A DNA stretch of 16,097 nt from Persebacter sp051009035 (GTDB lineage Bacteria > Pseudomonadota > Gammaproteobacteria > Tethybacterales > Persebacteraceae), in NCBI GenBank assembly GCA_051009035.1, contig JBPCWY010000053.1, positions 1 through 16,097 on the forward strand, in the 5' to 3' direction. The notes under the pieces are model-generated. The model had not been told where the DNA came from. It saw only the letters and a list, made by a program, of their open reading frames with translations, and did no database searches. The position numbers were made by a program, and so were the translations under genes. Of this stretch, positions 6,214 to 12,683 are shown piece after piece. How positions within the stretch are numbered: the first letter of the stretch is position 1; every line of letters starts with the position of its first letter.

Positions 6214-7180
6214 CGCGCCGGAATATCCGTTGTTGCGCGTGAAAGACGCGCGCAAACATTTTGTGGGCGGGGGCGAATTTTCCCGCACCGCCGTCGTGCG
6301 CGCGTTGAACGGCGTGGATTTGGATGTGCGCGAAAGCGAAGTCGTTTGCGTCGTGGGAGAATCGGGCTGCGGTAAATCTACTTTGGCGCGGGTTATCGCC
6401 GGATTGCATAAACCGAGCGGCGGGGAAGTGCATTTTGACGGCGTCCGCATAGACCATCTTTCGGCGCGCAAACGGCGGCGGTTTTGCCGCGATTTGCAAA
6501 TGATTTTCCAAAACCCGCAGGGCGCGTTAAATCCGCGCATGAAAATCGGGGCGATGCTGGCGGAAGCGCTGCGTTTTCATTTTCCCCAAGAACGCGGTTG
6601 GCGCGAAAAATCCGCGGCGACGCTGGAAGCGACCGGGCTTGCGGCGGATGCGTTGGAGCGGTATCCGCACCAATTTTCCGGCGGGCAGCGGCAGCGGATT
6701 AGCATCGCGCGGGCGTTGATTGTCGCGCCCCGTTTTATTATTGCGGACGAGCCGGTGGCGGCGTTGGATATTTCGGTGCAAGCGCAAATTCTCAATTTAC
6801 TCGCCGAATTGCGGCGGGCGCGGCGGCTGGCGTATTTGTTTATCACGCACGATTTGGCGGTGGTGGAGCATTTTGCCGACCGCGCGGCGGTGATGTATCT
6901 GGGACGGGTGTGCGAGCTTTCCCCCGCCGCTCCGCTGTTTGCGCGCCCGCGCCATCCGTATACGCGGATTTTGCTGGACGCCGCCCCCGCCGCAGGCAAG
7001 CCGTTGCGCGCCGCCAAATTGCCCGGCGAGCCGCCGACTCCGCTGAATATTCCGCCCGGATGCCCGTTTCATCCGCGCTGTCCGCACGCCGATGCGCGCT
7101 GCCGCCGCGAAATGCCGCTTCTCAAAACGGCGGGCGAATCGCAAACCGCCTGCCACGCGGTGGAAGAAGGGCGGATTTAG
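6206..7180 (+). CDS. ABC transporter ATP-binding protein, DppF/OppF family
   Basis: This is the second ATPase of the importer, 324 residues, a normal length. Walker A is GESGCGKS (51-58), Q-loop FQNPQGALNPR, signature FSGGQRQRISIARAL (157-171), Walker B FIIADEPV with E182, switch His H215. The C-terminal domain carries C286, C292, C299 and C316 in the same cysteine arrangement as its partner, within PPGCPFHPRC...ACH. The ATG at 6206 overlaps the upstream stop by 8 nt, so the two ATPases are translationally coupled. It is the last gene of the transport set. No strong terminator follows, only a weak AT-rich inverted repeat (CGCAAA at 7181-7186 with TTTGCG at 7206-7211) before the rplS promoter. 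Confidence 0.93.
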   Translation: MPDAPEYPLLRVKDARKHFVGGGEFSRTAVVRALNGVDLDVRESEVVCVVGESGCGKSTLARVIAGLHKPSGGEVHFDGVRIDHLSARKRRRFCRDLQMIFQNPQGALNPRMKIGAMLAEALRFHFPQERGWREKSAATLEATGLAADALERYPHQFSGGQRQRISIARALIVAPRFIIADEPVAALDISVQAQILNLLAELRRARRLAYLFITHDLAVVEHFADRAAVMYLGRVCELSPAAPLFARPRHPYTRILLDAAPAAGKPLRAAKLPGEPPTPLNIPPGCPFHPRCPHADARCRREMPLLKTAGESQTACHAVEEGRI

Positions 7181-7234
7181 CGCAAATTTTTCCCGTTAAA
7201 TTTTTTTTGCGGCGGGGTTTTGGCGCGGGTTTTG

Positions 7235-7243
7235 TGGTATACT
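7235..7243 (+). promoter_or_regulatory. Extended -10 promoter of rplS, predicting a leaderless mRNA
   Basis: TGGTATACT (hexamer 7238-7243) is an extended -10 element ending 6 nt before the rplS ATG at 7250. Transcription would start on or next to the A of the start codon. No clear -35 hexamer is present. The GGGGGC between box and ATG lies too close to the ATG to act as a Shine-Dalgarno sequence. Confidence 0.6.
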
Positions 7244-7249
7244 GGGGGC

Positions 7250-7636
7250 ATGAATATTATTGCGCAATTGGACGCGGAGGAACTCGCGCGGCTGAATAAA
7301 ACCATCCCCCCGTTCGCCCCCGGCGACATGGTTTCGGTGCGCGCGCATGTCGTGGAAGGCAGCGCGCGGCGGGTGCAAAATTTTAGCGGCATGGTCATCG
7401 CCCGGCGCGGGCGCGGGATTCATTCTTCGTTTATCGTCCGGCGGATTTCTTCGGGCGAATACATGGAGCGGACTTTCCAAACTTATTCGCCGATGATTGA
7501 AAGCGTGGCGGTGGAGCGGCACGGCGATGTGCGCCGCGCCAAATTGTATTATCTGCGCGCGCGCAGCGGCAAATCGGCGCGCATCCGCGAAAAACTCGGC
7601 GCCAAAAAAGCGGGCAAACCGGGGCGCTACCGCTAA
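7250..7636 (+). CDS. rplS: 50S ribosomal protein L19
   Basis: L19 sits at the interface of the 30S and 50S subunits. The 128-residue protein matches the family throughout: FAPGDMVSVRAHVVEG (~23-38), RRVQNFSGMVIARRGRG, SFIVRRISSGEYMERTF, YSPMIESVAVERHG and RRAKLYYLRARSGKSARIREK. The short basic tail KKAGKPGRYR is normal. ATG 7250 is chosen because it aligns with the family start. The in-frame upstream extension (from 7220) runs through the promoter. In most bacteria rplS closes the rpsP-rimM-trmD-rplS operon. Here it follows an ABC transporter and precedes a signalling gene, so it is transcribed apart from its usual partners. Confidence 0.96.
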   Translation: MNIIAQLDAEELARLNKTIPPFAPGDMVSVRAHVVEGSARRVQNFSGMVIARRGRGIHSSFIVRRISSGEYMERTFQTYSPMIESVAVERHGDVRRAKLYYLRARSGKSARIREKLGAKKAGKPGRYR

Positions 7637-7654
7637 TGTTTATTCCGCGGACCC

Positions 7655-7660
7655 GATAGT
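7655..7660 (+). promoter_or_regulatory. Possible -10 box upstream of the HD-GYP gene
   Basis: GATAGT ends 8 nt before the ATG at 7669, the same spacing as the other predicted leaderless starts, but the hexamer match is weaker (T-to-G at the first base, A-to-G at the fifth) and no -35 is seen. Read-through from rplS, 32 nt upstream, is an equally good explanation. Confidence 0.25.
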
Positions 7661-7668
7661 TTTTTCCG

Positions 7669-9237
7669 ATGGCGCAAGACCGCTTTAACGATTTGCTTAA
7701 AGTTTCCCGCGAGCTTTCCGGCGGCAAACCCTTGCCCGCTTTGTTCCAGGGCGTCATTGACATCGTTTGCGAATCCACCGGCGCGGAAGGCGGGACGCTT
7801 TACATGTACGACAACAAGCAGGAAACCCTGAAAGCGGTGCTGCTGACCAACCGCCCGTTAAACATGAACAGCGTTGTGGACGAGTTTGACCCGTTGTCGG
7901 TTTCCGGTTTTATTGAAGTGCCGCTGCACCGCGAAGAGGGCGCGCTGGCGAAGATTTCCGCCGCCGCGTTTTTGGAGCGGCGGGCGATGGCGGTGCCGGA
8001 TGTCAACAACAATTCCGATTTTGATTTTGCCGGCGTCCGCGCTTTTGACGCGCAAAACAATTACAAAACCGAAAGAGTCATCGCGTTCCCGCTGAACGCC
8101 AACAACACGATGGTCGGCGTGATGCAGGTGATTAACCCGCGGCGCGAATGTTTGGACGCGGATTATTTGGAGTTTTTGGAAACATTGTCCGGACAAATCG
8201 CCATTGCGTTAAACAACGCGATTCTTATTAAAGAAGGCGAAAACCTGCTCGGCGCGATTGTGCGCATGATTAGCATGGCGATTGACGAAAAATCGCCCCA
8301 CACCGCGGGCCATTGCTACCGCGTCACCGAATTAACGATGTTGCTGGCGGACGCCGCGGTAAAGGAAAAAGCGGGCAAATACGCCGATTTTATTCTGGAC
8401 GGGCAGGAGCGCGAAGAGCTCCGCATGGCGGCGTTGTTGCACGATGTCGGCAAAGTCATCACGCCCACCCACATTTTGGAAAAGCGCACCAAGTTGTATT
8501 CCCTGACCGACCGCATAGAATTGTTGAACGACCGCGTCCACATGTGGCGGGTCAGCACCGAGCTGGCGGAGTTGAAAAAAGCGGTGAAAAAAGCGGGGCG
8601 CGAAGATTTGCTGGAAAATGTCAAAGATGATTTCGGCCCGCCGCGCGAAGACATTAGTTTTTTGGACGCCGTCAACAAAGGCGAAGTCCCCATGACGCCG
8701 GACAACATGGAAAAATTGGAGGCGATTTCCAACCGCATTATCCGGCGCGAATCCGAATCGGACGAAGCAAAAGTCGTCAAAGAAAAAATCATTGTCGGCG
8801 ACGACCTGTCCAACCTGCAAACTTTTCGCGGGACATTAAATCCGGAAGAACGCCGGATTATGGAAGACCATGTGCGCAGCACGATTCGCCTGTTGTCGTC
8901 CATTCCGTGGCCGCGCAAATTTTCGCGGCTTGTGGAATACGCCGGACACCACCACGAAAAATTAAACGGCGGCGGCTATCCGAACAAAGTGGGCGCGGAA
9001 CACCTTTCCGTGCCGGCGCGCATTCTCGGCATCGCCGACCGCTTTGAAGGCATGAGCGCCCCCGACCGCCCCTACCGCAGCAAAAAAATGACGCTGTCGC
9101 AAGTGTTAAAAATCATGCGCAGTATGTGCGAAGAGGACGAGATTGATAAGGATTTGTTCGGCATTTTTCTCGGGCACAAAATCCACCTCACTTACGGGCG
9201 GAAATACTTGGAAGATTCGCTGGTAGATTGCGCCTAA
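7669..9237 (+). CDS. GAF plus HD-GYP domain signalling phosphohydrolase
   Basis: This 522-residue soluble protein joins a GAF sensor (~22-185) to an HD-GYP domain (~195-515). HD-GYP domains hydrolyse cyclic di-GMP or related nucleotides, and GAF domains sense small ligands. Visible metal-site motifs are H211/H215 in SPHTAGHCYRV, H258-D259 in HDVGK, H401, and H428-H429-E430 followed by KLNGGGYP (431-438). The GYP signature usually reads HHExxDGxGYP. Here Asn replaces the Asp. Between HDVGK and HHE are about 170 residues, roughly 100 more than in compact HD-GYP domains. The start of this insert (ILEKRTKLYSLTDRIELL) resembles a known long-insert subgroup. There is no receiver domain or membrane helix. 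Terminator-like hairpins follow the stop. The start at 7669 is the first ATG of the conserved region and lacks a Shine-Dalgarno sequence. Confidence 0.9.
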   Translation: MAQDRFNDLLKVSRELSGGKPLPALFQGVIDIVCESTGAEGGTLYMYDNKQETLKAVLLTNRPLNMNSVVDEFDPLSVSGFIEVPLHREEGALAKISAAAFLERRAMAVPDVNNNSDFDFAGVRAFDAQNNYKTERVIAFPLNANNTMVGVMQVINPRRECLDADYLEFLETLSGQIAIALNNAILIKEGENLLGAIVRMISMAIDEKSPHTAGHCYRVTELTMLLADAAVKEKAGKYADFILDGQEREELRMAALLHDVGKVITPTHILEKRTKLYSLTDRIELLNDRVHMWRVSTELAELKKAVKKAGREDLLENVKDDFGPPREDISFLDAVNKGEVPMTPDNMEKLEAISNRIIRRESESDEAKVVKEKIIVGDDLSNLQTFRGTLNPEERRIMEDHVRSTIRLLSSIPWPRKFSRLVEYAGHHHEKLNGGGYPNKVGAEHLSVPARILGIADRFEGMSAPDRPYRSKKMTLSQVLKIMRSMCEEDEIDKDLFGIFLGHKIHLTYGRKYLEDSLVDCA

Positions 9238-9242
9238 TTTTC

Positions 9243-9267
9243 CGCGCCGTTTTTTCGCGGCGCGTTT
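9243..9267 (+). terminator. Hairpin terminator after the HD-GYP gene
   Basis: A perfect 7-bp GC stem (CGCGCCG 9243-9249 with CGGCGCG 9258-9264, loop 9250-9257) starts 5 nt after the stop codon and is followed by TTT. The U tract is short, so termination efficiency is uncertain. Confidence 0.5.
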
Positions 9268-9297
9268 CCCAAACATTCCGTTTCCCGCGTTCCGTTT

Positions 9298-9321
9298 CCC
9301 GCATTTGCGGGCATGTTTTTT
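9298..9321 (+). terminator. Second hairpin with T run after the HD-GYP gene
   Basis: CCCGC (9298-9302) pairs with GCGGG (9307-9311) around ATTT. A run of six T follows at 9316-9321, four bases after the stem. The stem is short. A 13-bp sequence TTCCGTTTCCCGC is repeated at 9276-9288 and 9290-9302, and the second copy forms the left arm. Confidence 0.45.
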
Positions 9322-9437
9322 AATAACGGACGAACCCGCCGTTTTTCGCGCGCCAATTTTTGCCTTGTATTTTTCCGCTTTTTGCCAAAATAGGAATTTT
9401 CTTCCGGCATGCTTTTTTGTTTCCGGATACGGCAACA

Positions 9438-9670
9438 GCGGAGATTTTTTTTATGTTCCAAACTTCGCAAGCAATGCCCGTTTTTGCGGAAATAAGACGC
9501 GGATAAAATGCAAATGAAATGCGAAGGCGAAATATGCGGATATAGTAATGGCGGAAATTTTTTTATGTTCTAAACTTCGCAGAAATTCCCGTTTTTGCGA
9601 AAGTAATATATGGATAAAATGCGGATAAAACGCGAAGATGAAACGCGCGAAATTTATAAACGCAAACGGA
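9438..9670. repeat. Imperfect ~112-bp tandem repeat with conserved hairpin
   Basis: Two units start with GCGG at 9438 and 9551. Both continue with a T7-8 run, ATGTTC(C/T)AAACTTCGCA (ATG at 9453 and 9565), then CCGTTTTTGCG, then GGATAAAATGC. A third partial unit may begin near 9647 (GCGAAATTTATAAACGC). Within each unit TTCGCA and the later TGCG(A/G)A can pair, and the single difference between units (A versus G) swaps an A-T for a G-T pair, so the hairpin is kept. No open reading frame is conserved between units. Confidence 0.65.
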
Positions 9671-9709
9671 AAGGCGAGGCGGGCGGGGCGGCGTTAGACG
9701 CCGGGCGTA

Positions 9710-11155
9710 TTACGATTGTTTTTCGGCGAGGGCGGCGAGTTCGCTGCGGATGATGTTTTGCATTTTGTTGGCGCGCACTAACATTTTGGTGCTCATGCCG
9801 TATTGTTCGGCGATTTCCAATTGCCGCCGGGCGCGTTCAAACGCGCCGACTTGAATGTGCGATTCCGCCAGCAACATGTTGGCGTCTACATGTTTGCCGA
9901 GGGCTTTTGCGGCGCGCGATGCATGGCGCAAAATATCGGCGCGCATGCCGAGTTCTTCGGGCAATTCTTCGCGCAGTCGCAGCGCGCGCATGTTTTCGCC
10001 TGCCCGTTGCAGCGCGGCGATTTCCCCCGCCGCCAAAGACGCCGACATCGGATTTGCGGCGCGCATGGACGCGAGCAATTCCGCCGCCTGTTTATGCTCT
10101 CCGTGGCGGCTTAAATATTCGCCGCGCGCGGCGGCGGCAAACGGATGTTCCGAACCGGCGAGGGCTTGTTCCATTTCCGCGGCGAGCGCTTTGTCGCCGC
10201 TTTTTTCCGCCGCCCAAAAAAGCCCGAATTGCAAAGCGGCGCGGCGCGCGCCGAAAGCGGAAAGCAATTCGGCGCGCTTGCCGCGGATTAAATCGGGCGA
10301 TACTTTGTCCAGCACCGAAAGCTTTTGGAAGAGCATTAAAAAATCTTCGCTGTCGCCGGGGGCGAAGCGCGGCAAACTAATCAGGCGGTCTTTAATATAC
10401 GCCGCGCGGCGGTCGGGCGCGGGGTGGGTGGACACATATTCGTTGGGCGCGCCGGATAAATTGCCGAGCAGCCGCGCCATTTGCCTGCCGTCCCGCCCCG
10501 TGCCGGAAAGGATTTGCAGCCCGACGACATCCGCTTCGTGTTCCAGCTCGCGCGAGTGTCCGTAGATTTGTCCGGTGATGATGCCGCTGCCGCCGACAAT
10601 AATTCCCTCGCGCAATTCGGAAGAACCGGCGAGCAGCCCGGCAATCAGCAGCGGAATGCTGATGCTGGAAATTTTGTCGTCCAAATTTTTCTTGCGCTGG
10701 AAGTGGTCCAATTTGACATGCCCCATTTCGTGCGCGACAATGCCGAGCAGCGCGTCTTCGTTTTCGGCGAATTCCCACATGCCCCGCATCAGCACAATCA
10801 AACCGCCGTAATGGGCGAAGGCGTTAATTTCTTGTTCCGCGGAGGTGACCATTAAAAAATTGTCTTTCGGGGTGAGGGAGGCGGCAACGGCGCGGTAGTA
10901 ATCGTCAAAATTGGGGTCTATCACGCGCGTTTTGCCGAGCAAAAAATTCGCCAGCCGCTCGCGCACCGCTTCCGGGCGGTTGCTGTGCGGAAAAAAATCT
11001 TCCGGTCCCACGCGTTTTAACGCGGACGGCGCGGTAATGTCCGCCACCGCCGATGCGCCCGGCGCGCCCGCCGCGCCGAGCCATGCGGCGCGGCGCATAA
11101 ATTCGCGCCGCGACAAACCGCATCCGGCTTGGCACAAACGGCGGTATTGTTTCAT
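9710..11155 (-). CDS. BepA-like M48 family metalloprotease with TPR-type C-terminus and Tat signal
   Basis: This 481-residue protein is encoded on the minus strand. ATG 11155-11153 is chosen, since an in-frame extension to 11242 would run over the promoter. The N-terminus has SRREFM (15-20), a good twin-arginine motif, followed by a weakly hydrophobic segment and ASA|VA as a likely cleavage site. This predicts export of the folded protein by Tat. The M48 domain shows HEMGH (142-146) with two zinc ligands and the catalytic E143, the third ligand E205 in SRELEHEAD, and H244 in STHPAPDRR, the His known to gate BepA. Residues ~300-481 are helical and Ala-rich, consistent with TPR repeats. Relatives degrade or assist assembly of outer-membrane proteins in the periplasm. 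The gene is divergent from the aldehyde dehydrogenase operon. Confidence 0.88.
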   Translation of the reverse strand: MKQYRRLCQAGCGLSRREFMRRAAWLGAAGAPGASAVADITAPSALKRVGPEDFFPHSNRPEAVRERLANFLLGKTRVIDPNFDDYYRAVAASLTPKDNFLMVTSAEQEINAFAHYGGLIVLMRGMWEFAENEDALLGIVAHEMGHVKLDHFQRKKNLDDKISSISIPLLIAGLLAGSSELREGIIVGGSGIITGQIYGHSRELEHEADVVGLQILSGTGRDGRQMARLLGNLSGAPNEYVSTHPAPDRRAAYIKDRLISLPRFAPGDSEDFLMLFQKLSVLDKVSPDLIRGKRAELLSAFGARRAALQFGLFWAAEKSGDKALAAEMEQALAGSEHPFAAAARGEYLSRHGEHKQAAELLASMRAANPMSASLAAGEIAALQRAGENMRALRLREELPEELGMRADILRHASRAAKALGKHVDANMLLAESHIQVGAFERARRQLEIAEQYGMSTKMLVRANKMQNIIRSELAALAEKQS

Positions 11156-11162
11156 GCACCCG

Positions 11163-11171
11163 ATTATAGCA
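11163..11171 (-). promoter_or_regulatory. Extended -10 promoter of the M48 protease, predicting a leaderless mRNA
   Basis: On the minus strand TGCTATAAT (hexamer 11168-11163) is a perfect extended -10 element. Seven nucleotides separate it from the ATG at 11155, so transcription should start at or next to the start codon. No -35 match is found in the GC-rich DNA 17 bp upstream. Confidence 0.6.
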
Positions 11172-11185
11172 CGGCGGCGGCGCGC

Positions 11186-11203
11186 GGCGGGGGATTCCCC
11201 GCC
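11186..11203. promoter_or_regulatory. Perfect inverted repeat between divergent promoters, possible operator
   Basis: GGCGGGG (11186-11192) and CCCCGCC (11197-11203) form a perfect 7-bp inverted repeat with a 4-bp spacer. It lies in the 85-bp gap between two divergent genes, over the expected -35 position of the M48 promoter and just upstream of that of the aldehyde dehydrogenase. A dimeric regulator could bind here, but GC-rich chance palindromes are possible. Confidence 0.35.
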
Positions 11204-11228
11204 AAATGCAAAATGCGCCGAAAACGGG

Positions 11229-11234
11229 TATAAT
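11229..11234 (+). promoter_or_regulatory. -10 box of the aldehyde dehydrogenase operon, predicting a leaderless mRNA
   Basis: A perfect TATAAT ends 6 nt before the ATG at 11241, so +1 should coincide with the start codon. No TGn extension and no -35 hexamer are visible. Confidence 0.55.
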
Positions 11235-11240
11235 GCCGCC

Positions 11241-12683
11241 ATGCGCGGAGATAATTATATCGGCGGAAAATGGACGGGTTCTTCCGAAATGCGGGAGAAT
11301 ATTAACCCGTCCGACACGGCGGACAGCATCGGGCGTTTCGCGCAGGCGGACGCGCAACAGCTGGACGATGCGGCGGAGGCGGCGCGCGGCGCGCAAAAAA
11401 TATGGGCGCGCGCCGGATTGGAAAAACGGCAAGCGGTGTTGTCCGCCATCGGCGCGGAATTAATGGCGCGGGCGGACGAAATCGGCGAACTGCTTTCGCG
11501 CGAAGAAGGAAAACCGCGCGCCGAAGGAGTAGGCGAAGTATTCCGCGCCGGACAATTTTTTAACTACTATTCCGCCGAAGTATTGCGCCAGCTCGGCGAA
11601 AACGCCGACTCGGTGCGTCCCGGCATAGAAATTGACATTCGCCGCGAACCGCTCGGCGTGGTCGGCGTGATTTCCCCGTGGAATTTTCCCCTCGCCGCGG
11701 CGTGCTGGAAAATCGCCCCGGCGCTCGCTTTCGGCAACGCCGTGGTGTGGAAGCCGGCAAATCTAACCCCCGCCGTCGCCGTTGCCTTCGCCGAAATTTT
11801 CGCCAAACAGGACGCGCCGCCGGGGGCGTTTAATTTATTGATGGGAAGCGGCGAAACTATCGGCGAGCGGCTGGCGGCGCACCCGGGAATCAACGCCGTT
11901 TCGTTTACCGGCTCGTTGGATGCCGGGCGCAAAGTAGCGGCGGCGGCGGCGCGCAATTTAACCAAACTGCAAATGGAAATGGGCTCCAAAAATCCGCTGC
12001 TGATTATGGACGATGCGGATATGGAGCTTGCCGTCCGCCACGCCGCCGCCGGCGCGTTTGGCGGGACGGGGCAAAAATGCACCGCGTCTTCGCGGCTGAT
12101 TGCGCATAAAAATATTTACGAAGAGTTTGCCGAAAAAACCGCCGCCGCCGCCAAAGCGCTGCGGGTCGGACACGCTTTGGATTCTAAAACCCAAATCGGA
12201 CCCGTTGCAAGCGCGGCGCAACTGCAAAGCAATTTGGAATACATGCAACTCGCCAAAAAAGAAGGCGCGGAATTTTTTTGCGGCGGCGAAGCGCTGGAAT
12301 TGGAACGCCCCGGTTATTACATGGCGCCCGCGCTGTTTTCCGGAACAAACGACATGCAGGTCAACCGCGAAGAAATGTTTGCGCCCGCCGCATGCGTCAT
12401 CTCCGCCGATTCTTACGAACACGCGCTGGCGCTCGCCAACGATACGGATTACGGACTCGCCGCCGGCATTATCACCCGCTCGCTTTCCCGCGCCGCGCAC
12501 TTTCGCCGCGAAGCCGCCGCCGGATGCGTGATGGTCAACCTGCCGACCGCCGGGACGGATTATCATGTCCCGTTTGGCGGGCGCAAACAATCTTCTTACG
12601 GCGCGCGCGAACAAGGGCGCATCGCCGCCGAATTTTACACCGCCGTTAAGACGGCGTATATTTTTTCCGGCACGCCCGAATAA
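11241..12683 (+). CDS. Aldehyde dehydrogenase, alpha-ketoglutaric semialdehyde dehydrogenase-like
   Basis: This 480-residue NAD(P)-dependent aldehyde dehydrogenase oxidises an aldehyde to an acid in the cytoplasm. N148 in SPWNFP, K171 in WKPAN, E246 in LQMEMGSKNP and the nucleophile C280 in GTGQKCTASSR are all in place. The C-terminal stretch NLPTAGTDYHVPFGGRKQ and the following SSYGAREQGR...AAEFYTAVKTAYI closely resemble alpha-ketoglutaric semialdehyde (2,5-dioxopentanoate) dehydrogenases of sugar-acid and hydroxyproline breakdown. Succinate-semialdehyde or other small aldehydes remain possible. ATG 11241 is chosen over the much longer open frame because it gives the family N-terminus (NYIGGKW) and sits 6 nt after the -10 box. 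Its stop shares one base with the start of the next gene (TAATG), and it leads a four-gene coupled operon. Confidence 0.9.
   Translation: MRGDNYIGGKWTGSSEMRENINPSDTADSIGRFAQADAQQLDDAAEAARGAQKIWARAGLEKRQAVLSAIGAELMARADEIGELLSREEGKPRAEGVGEVFRAGQFFNYYSAEVLRQLGENADSVRPGIEIDIRREPLGVVGVISPWNFPLAAACWKIAPALAFGNAVVWKPANLTPAVAVAFAEIFAKQDAPPGAFNLLMGSGETIGERLAAHPGINAVSFTGSLDAGRKVAAAAARNLTKLQMEMGSKNPLLIMDDADMELAVRHAAAGAFGGTGQKCTASSRLIAHKNIYEEFAEKTAAAAKALRVGHALDSKTQIGPVASAAQLQSNLEYMQLAKKEGAEFFCGGEALELERPGYYMAPALFSGTNDMQVNREEMFAPAACVISADSYEHALALANDTDYGLAAGIITRSLSRAAHFRREAAAGCVMVNLPTAGTDYHVPFGGRKQSSYGAREQGRIAAEFYTAVKTAYIFSGTPE

Larger units (their letters stand above)
9238..9709. other. AT-rich intergenic region between the HD-GYP and M48 genes
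   Basis: This stretch of 472 bp has no supportable gene. The first 85 bp hold two terminator-like hairpins. 9322-9437 is T-rich with nothing recognised. 9438 to about 9670 is an imperfect tandem repeat. The short frame open at 9305-9517 has no start context and an unusual composition. The two flanking genes point towards each other, so no promoter is required here. Confidence 0.7.

Noticed and set aside
5593..6540. 315-codon minus-strand open frame
   Set aside because: It is antisense to the two ABC ATPase genes, whose motifs are intact. The product has no recognisable domain.
7181..7211. Terminator between the importer and rplS
   Set aside because: The inverted repeat CGCAAA/TTTGCG is short and AT-rich, with GC-rich DNA after it and no T tract, so it is not listed as a terminator.
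9305..9517. Small ORF of 70 codons in the intergenic region
   Set aside because: It has no start context, overlaps a terminator-like hairpin and the repeat, and has a Phe/Cys-rich low-complexity product.
9438..9670. CRISPR array
   Set aside because: Units are about 112 bp and similar along their length, without short constant repeats and variable spacers. No cas genes are present.
10911..11240. 110-residue N-terminal extension of the aldehyde dehydrogenase
   Set aside because: It would cover the start of the M48 gene and both promoters. The family N-terminus begins at ATG 11241.
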